Origin: Flavobacteriia bacterium
GTDB taxonomy: Bacteria; Bacteroidota; Bacteroidia; Flavobacteriales; Flavobacteriaceae
Direction: 5' to 3'
Assembly (NCBI GenBank): GCA_018500075.1
Contig: JAHBAN010000226.1
Location: 1-27,481, forward strand
DNA: 27,481 nucleotides
Each line of letters starts with the position of its first letter. Position 1 is the stretch's first letter. Positions 23,752-27,481 of this stretch are shown piece after piece. Below the pieces are notes generated by a model. It did no database searches. It had not been told where the DNA came from and saw only the letters and a list, made by a program, of their open reading frames with translations. Made by a program: the position numbers and the translations under genes.

Positions 23752-24111
23752 TTATTCGCAAGAAAACTGCGATACGGTCATATGAAGAAAGTTTGTCTTA
23801 TTGCCCAGAAAGATCGCCGCTTTGTCAAAACGCTCACAATGCTCGGCGGCCATTGTCTTCACATTTTCAGGCAACTTGGCACATTGGTTCAGCCGGGTTT
23901 GCATCGGGCTATATGCGTTGCACGACGGATCAAACCCGATAGATGCCTGCGGATAGGTGATCTGGATTTCACTGTCCGTCATCTTGCTGATCTTTGGCGG
24001 CAGCAAAGTCATGGTTTGGGCGCTCGACACAGTTTCAACCGCACGGGGCGGCTCACTGGCGCAAGCCGCAACAGCCAAAACCGCCGCGGCGGAAATCATC
24101 TTTAAAATCAT
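23752..24111 (-). CDS. Small cysteine-containing lipoprotein of unknown function
   Basis: A 119-residue protein that I do not recognise. The N-terminus is a lipoprotein signal (MILKMISAAAVLAVAAC), with C17 as the likely acylated residue. The rest is polar and holds four further cysteines (C64, C77, C92, C118), enough for two disulfides in the periplasm. ATG 24111 gives the best signal peptide; AAGGA sits 12 bases upstream, rather far, and longer frames upstream lack a signal. It is convergent with the FAD oxidoreductase (7 bases between stops) and lies downstream of hutC on the same strand across a 157-bp gap, so it is probably a separate unit. Confidence 0.7.
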   Translation of the reverse strand: MILKMISAAAVLAVAACASEPPRAVETVSSAQTMTLLPPKISKMTDSEIQITYPQASIGFDPSCNAYSPMQTRLNQCAKLPENVKTMAAEHCERFDKAAIFLGNKTNFLHMTVSQFSCE

Positions 24112-24268
24112 AGTCGTAATCAGTCCTTTACCGTGAGGGGAAACCCAAAAACTGATGACAGGCACAGGCGTGCACAAAACACCTTTGCACAGCGCATGGC
24201 AAGACTGAACGGCACAGGCCCGACACATCCACAGCCAAGCTGGCCGCTCAGATGCGCCTGCGCCCGCG

Positions 24269-24985
24269 TTAGCTGCCGGTCAAAAGCTGGTAGCCCGGCG
24301 TCGTCACAGAGCGCACAGTGGTGATCGGCGCATCCCCGATCCACGTGCTGCGCTCGATCACAAGAAGCGCGGCCCCCTCGCGCAGCTTGAGGCGCGCGGC
24401 CATCGCGCCACTGGCGTTCACCGCATAAAACCTGAGGTCCATCCGGTCGTAGGGCTTGTGCATCACAAGCCATTCATTGGCGCTTTTCACGCTCAAATCC
24501 ACGTTGGCAATCTCTGGACAGGTCGCAAGGCTCACCCAGCGATCCTCAAGGATAAACGGCGCCTCATCCGCCAGATGCAGCGCCTCGATATGAAGCATCT
24601 CCTCGGGCGCAGCCAGCCCGAAGGCCGCCGCCACAGGGGCCGGCGTCGTCTCGCGCCCGCTGGCAAGCATCTGATAGCCATAGCGCGCGCCCCGCGCCTC
24701 GACTTCAACCCGCGTGATGGGAATATCCAGCGTTGCCCGCGTCACTGGGTCGGGGCGCACCTGCGTGCCGCCCTTGCGCTTGCGCTCCACGATTCCGGCG
24801 TCGTTCAAATCCTGCATCGCGCGCTGCACCGTAGAGCGCGCACAGCCCAGCTCCTCGGCAATATCCTCATCACGCGGTAGCTTGTCGCCGGGTTTGTAGC
24901 GCCGGCTCAAAACGCGACGATGGATTTCGTCGCGGATATCCTGCCAGCTGCGCCGCGCTTTGCCTGTCTTTGAAGCCTGCGTCAA
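24269..24985 (-). CDS. hutC: GntR/HutC-family regulator of histidine utilisation
   Basis: A 238-residue repressor. An N-terminal winged helix-turn-helix of the GntR type lies at about residues 12-75 (IRDEIHRRVLSRRYKPGDKLP, then RSTVQRAMQDLNDAG). A UTRA effector domain covers about 95-235 and contains LASGRETTPAP and FILEDRWVSL. HutC binds urocanate and represses hut genes. The start is TTG 24985, overlapping the hutF stop as TTGA; no ATG is available before the DNA-binding domain. It is co-transcribed with hutF and probably represses its own operon through the palindrome at 26385. Confidence 0.92.
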   Translation of the reverse strand: MTQASKTGKARRSWQDIRDEIHRRVLSRRYKPGDKLPRDEDIAEELGCARSTVQRAMQDLNDAGIVERKRKGGTQVRPDPVTRATLDIPITRVEVEARGARYGYQMLASGRETTPAPVAAAFGLAAPEEMLHIEALHLADEAPFILEDRWVSLATCPEIANVDLSVKSANEWLVMHKPYDRMDLRFYAVNASGAMAARLKLREGAALLVIERSTWIGDAPITTVRSVTTPGYQLLTGS

Positions 24986-26349
24986 ATGTCCTGTCCCAAC
25001 CGTTCCACAACAGCCCGAAACCGCTCAGAAGTCTCGCGCCGCTTTGCGTGCTCGCCCCCTCTTACAATATGTCGCCCCGCAGACCAAACCTCGGAAACAC
25101 ATTTCTGCCCGTGCCCGCCAAAAACCAGACTGTCCAGCGCCGCATCGCCGGTGCGGTTGCAGACCCAGGCATTGTCAGTGCAAAGTCCGACCAGATCGGC
25201 CCAATGCCCCGTGGCAATCGCGCCGCTTTGGCGCCCGGCCGCCTGCGCGCCGCCTTGCACCGCCGCCTCAACAAGGACCCGCCCGGTCGAAAACTGCGCA
25301 CTCGCCAGCGCCGCGCGCGAGCGGTCGCGCAAGCGTTGCGAATACTCCAGCGTCCTCAGCTCGTCAAAATAGGCGATATGGATATTGCTGTCCGAGCCAA
25401 AGCCAAGCCGCCCGCCCTGACCCAGATAGGCAACCCCGTTGAAGATCCCGTCTCCAAGGCTTGATTCTGTAATCGGGCAAAGCCCCGCCACAGCGCCTGA
25501 TCGGGCGAGCCTTTCGGTCTCGCCCTCTGTCATCTGGGTCGCATGGATCAGACACCAGCGCGCATCCACCGCGTGATGCTCAAAGAGCCACTCCACGGGC
25601 CGCGCGCCCCAAGCCGCCTGAACCTCCTCGACTTCGGCCAGCTGCTCGGCCAGATGCATATGGATCGGCCCCGCGCCCGCCACATCAAGAGCGGCGCGCA
25701 TCCCTGCCGCATCCACCGCGCGCAAGGAATGCGGCGCAACCCCGATATGATAGTCCGCGTGGCTGGCGCGGACGGCCCGCGCCGCCGCCTCATGCAGCCG
25801 CACATATTGCTCGGGCGTGCTGCCAAAGCGCTGCTGCCCGCCCTGAAGCGCACGGCCGTCGCAGCCGCCCCACTGATAAAGCACCGGCAAAAGCGTCAGC
25901 CCGATGCCGACCGCTTCGGCAGCGGCCACAATCCGCTCGGACAACTCGCCAAGCGCGCCATAGGCCGCGCCGCCGACATCATGGTGCAAATAGTGGAATT
26001 CGGCCACGCCCGCATAGCCCGCCTCCAGCATCTCAAGAAAAACCTGCGCCGCAATCGCCTCTATGTCGTCAGGGGTGAGCCGGTCAAGATAGCGATACAT
26101 CAAGCGCCGCCAGGTCCAGAAACTGTCGCTCGGGTCAGGCCCGCGCATCTCGGTCAGCCCCGACATGGCCCGCTGAAACGCATGGCTGTGCAGGTTGACG
26201 GCCGCAGGCAACAGCATATCCACCGCGCTGTCACAGGCCCCGCCCTGCGCCGTCACAGCCGCGATTCTGCCATCCGCCGCGATATGAACCGCGCGGTTCT
26301 GCGCCCAGCCTTCTGGCGTAAGCATATGTTTTGCATGAACAATAACCAC
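24982..26349 (-). CDS. hutF: Formimidoylglutamate deiminase
   Basis: A 455-residue amidohydrolase-superfamily enzyme that converts N-formimidoyl-L-glutamate to N-formyl-L-glutamate and ammonia, in the five-step histidine route. Metal motifs are H54-x-H56 (VNLHSHAFQRAMSGL), PIHMHLAEQLAEVEE with the conserved H-x-x-E, CLIHATQMT, and the final aspartate in GFGSDSNIHI. The WTWRRLMYRY and EFHYLHHD segments are characteristic of HutF. The start is GTG 26349 behind GGAAGGGTGG. It is divergent from hutI with 82 bp between the two start codons. The pathway would need HutG (formylglutamate deformylase), HutH and HutU, presumably beyond the window. Confidence 0.95.
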   Translation of the reverse strand: MVIVHAKHMLTPEGWAQNRAVHIAADGRIAAVTAQGGACDSAVDMLLPAAVNLHSHAFQRAMSGLTEMRGPDPSDSFWTWRRLMYRYLDRLTPDDIEAIAAQVFLEMLEAGYAGVAEFHYLHHDVGGAAYGALGELSERIVAAAEAVGIGLTLLPVLYQWGGCDGRALQGGQQRFGSTPEQYVRLHEAAARAVRASHADYHIGVAPHSLRAVDAAGMRAALDVAGAGPIHMHLAEQLAEVEEVQAAWGARPVEWLFEHHAVDARWCLIHATQMTEGETERLARSGAVAGLCPITESSLGDGIFNGVAYLGQGGRLGFGSDSNIHIAYFDELRTLEYSQRLRDRSRAALASAQFSTGRVLVEAAVQGGAQAAGRQSGAIATGHWADLVGLCTDNAWVCNRTGDAALDSLVFGGHGQKCVSEVWSAGRHIVRGGEHAKRRETSERFRAVVERLGQDI

Positions 26350-26373
26350 AGGTCCACCCTTCCAAAGCTGGTG

Positions 26374-26402
26374 TTGACTTTTTTATGTAGCTACATATTA
26401 AT
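26374..26402 (+). promoter_or_regulatory. hutI promoter with candidate HutC operator
   Basis: A good -35 box TTGACT (26374-26379) is followed, after 16-17 bases, by an AT-rich -10 candidate (TATTAA 26396-26401, or ATTAAT one base later). The perfect 12-bp palindrome ATGTAGCTACAT (26385-26396) fills the spacer, an ideal place for repression. The core TGTA-x4-TACA pattern resembles HutC and other GntR/UTRA sites. The same palindrome can control the divergent hutF-hutC unit. Confidence 0.7.
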
Positions 26403-26431
26403 GAGATACACCGCCAATGCAAGGAGCCATC

Positions 26432-27481
26432 ATGCCAGCGCCCGATGTCTACCCCCACGTCTACACCGAGGCCAGCCTCGCCACGATGCAGCCTGACGCC
26501 GGTGACTATGGCCTCCTGAATGACGCCGCCCTTGTGACCGAGGGCGACAAGATCGCCTGGCTCGGCCCGATGGCCGATCTGCCCCGCCCCTATGCCACCA
26601 CAGCGAAAACCCCGCTCGGTGGCCGCCTGATCACCCCCGCGCTGATCGATTGTCACACCCATATCGTCCACGGCGGCAACCGCGCGCTCGAATTTGAAAT
26701 GCGCCTGCAAGGGGCGAGCTATGAGGCCATCGCCCGCGCAGGTGGCGGCATTGTCTCCACCGTCACCGCCACCCGCGACACCAGCGAAGCCGAGCTGCTC
26801 GCCGCCGCCCTGATCCGCGCCGATGCGCTCATCCGCGAGGGCGTCAGCACGATCGAGGTCAAATCGGGCTACGGGCTTGACCTTGACACAGAGCTAAAGA
26901 TGCTCCGCGTCGCCCGCCAGATCGCCACACAGCGCCCGCTGCGCATTTCCACGAGTTTTCTGGGCGCCCATGCGGTCCCCAAAGGCGCCGGGGCCGACAG
27001 CTATATCGATACGGTCTGCATCCCCGCGCTGCGCGCCGCCCACGCCGAGGGGCTGGTCGATATGGTCGATGGCTTCTGCGAAGGGATCGCCTTTGATGTG
27101 CCCCAGATCAGCCGCCTGTTTGACGTGGCACAGGCGCTCGGCCTGCCCGTAAAGCTCCACGCCGAACAGCTCAGCAACATCGGCGGCACACAGCTCGCCG
27201 CCCGCTACAACGCCCGCTCCGCCGACCATGTCGAATACGCCAACGAGGCCGACGCCGCAGCGCTGGCACAGTCAGGCACGGTCGCCGTGCTCCTCCCCGG
27301 CGCTTTCTATACCCTGCACGAAACCCAAAAGCCCCCCGTGGCCGCCTTCCGCGCCCATGGCGTGCCCATGGCTCTGGCCACAGACTGGAATCCCGGCTCC
27401 TCCCCGCTTGGCTCGCTGCTGCTGACCATGAACATGGGCTGCACCCTCTTCGGCCTGACCCCCGCCGAGGCGCTGGCCGGC
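26432..27481 (+). CDS. hutI: Imidazolonepropionase (3' end beyond window)
   Basis: 350 residues of an open frame that is still open at the window edge; the usual length is about 400. The enzyme hydrolyses 4-imidazolone-5-propionate to N-formimidoyl-L-glutamate, the substrate of HutF. Metal ligands H75 and H77 (IDCHTHIVHGGNRA) are present, with the HutI signature GGGIVSTVTATR, EVKSGYGLD, TSFLGAHAVP, the KLHAEQLSNIGG histidine and the ATDWNPGSSP aspartate. ATG 26432 has AGGAG 5 bases upstream (26422-26426). Confidence 0.96.
   Translation, partial: MPAPDVYPHVYTEASLATMQPDAGDYGLLNDAALVTEGDKIAWLGPMADLPRPYATTAKTPLGGRLITPALIDCHTHIVHGGNRALEFEMRLQGASYEAIARAGGGIVSTVTATRDTSEAELLAAALIRADALIREGVSTIEVKSGYGLDLDTELKMLRVARQIATQRPLRISTSFLGAHAVPKGAGADSYIDTVCIPALRAAHAEGLVDMVDGFCEGIAFDVPQISRLFDVAQALGLPVKLHAEQLSNIGGTQLAARYNARSADHVEYANEADAAALAQSGTVAVLLPGAFYTLHETQKPPVAAFRAHGVPMALATDWNPGSSPLGSLLLTMNMGCTLFGLTPAEALAG

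Noticed and set aside
1..27481. CRISPR arrays, insertion sequences, prophage or riboswitches
   Set aside because: No regularly spaced repeats, transposase or phage genes, or recognisable riboswitch cores were seen on either strand.

Overview
The window is about 27.5 kb of GC-rich, tightly packed bacterial chromosome. Gene content and order suggest an alphaproteobacterium of the Rhodobacteraceae, most likely a marine roseobacter. The pointers are lgt followed by midA and pgeF, the run SPOR lipoprotein / dac / tmk / holB / tatD / PhnP-like hydrolase, a UbiK-type protein opposite lgt, a DUF1491 gene, and a hut locus that uses formimidoylglutamate deiminase. I cannot name a genus. I see no phage, insertion sequence or CRISPR array, and every complete gene looks intact.

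Layout. 1-1817 (+): the end of an unidentified gene, a DUF1491 protein, and an FAD-linked 2-hydroxyacid dehydrogenase of the GlcD/D2HGDH type. 1818-2047: non-coding, with a hairpin inside a longer inverted repeat. 2048-2988 (-): a small methyltransferase and a UbiK-like protein. 3088-5805 (+): lgt-midA-pgeF, coupled by overlaps, then a 48-residue basic protein at 5963. 6126-12478 (-): a long housekeeping operon, read from right to left as SPOR lipoprotein, D,D-carboxypeptidase, thymidylate kinase, DNA polymerase III delta', TatD, PhnP-like hydrolase and an AEC transporter. 12727-12816 (+): tRNA-Ser(UGA). 13084-13560 (-): an unrecognised coiled-coil protein.

13757-23744 is the most interesting part. 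A LysR regulator (-) diverges from a nine-gene operon (+). The operon holds a polyamine-type ABC importer (two permeases, a Tat-exported binding protein and an ATPase), a class III aminotransferase, a BKACE-family beta-keto acid cleavage enzyme, a GNAT acetyltransferase, a deacetylase resembling acetylpolyamine amidohydrolase, and a DAO-type FAD oxidoreductase. Acetyltransferase, aminotransferase, acetyl-CoA-dependent beta-keto cleavage and deacetylase are the four activities of the acetylated beta-lysine route described biochemically in a Pseudomonas: beta-lysine, N6-acetyl-beta-lysine, 3-oxo-6-acetamidohexanoate, 4-acetamidobutyryl-CoA plus acetoacetate, then 4-aminobutyrate. I propose that this operon imports and degrades beta-lysine, N-acetyl-beta-lysine (an osmolyte) or a related omega-amino-beta-amino acid. 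The enzyme families are clear; the substrate is inference.

23752-27481: a small cysteine-containing lipoprotein (-), then the histidine utilisation locus. hutC and hutF (-) are coupled and diverge from hutI (+), which runs off the window. A perfect 12-bp palindrome lies inside a plausible hutI promoter and is the likely HutC operator.
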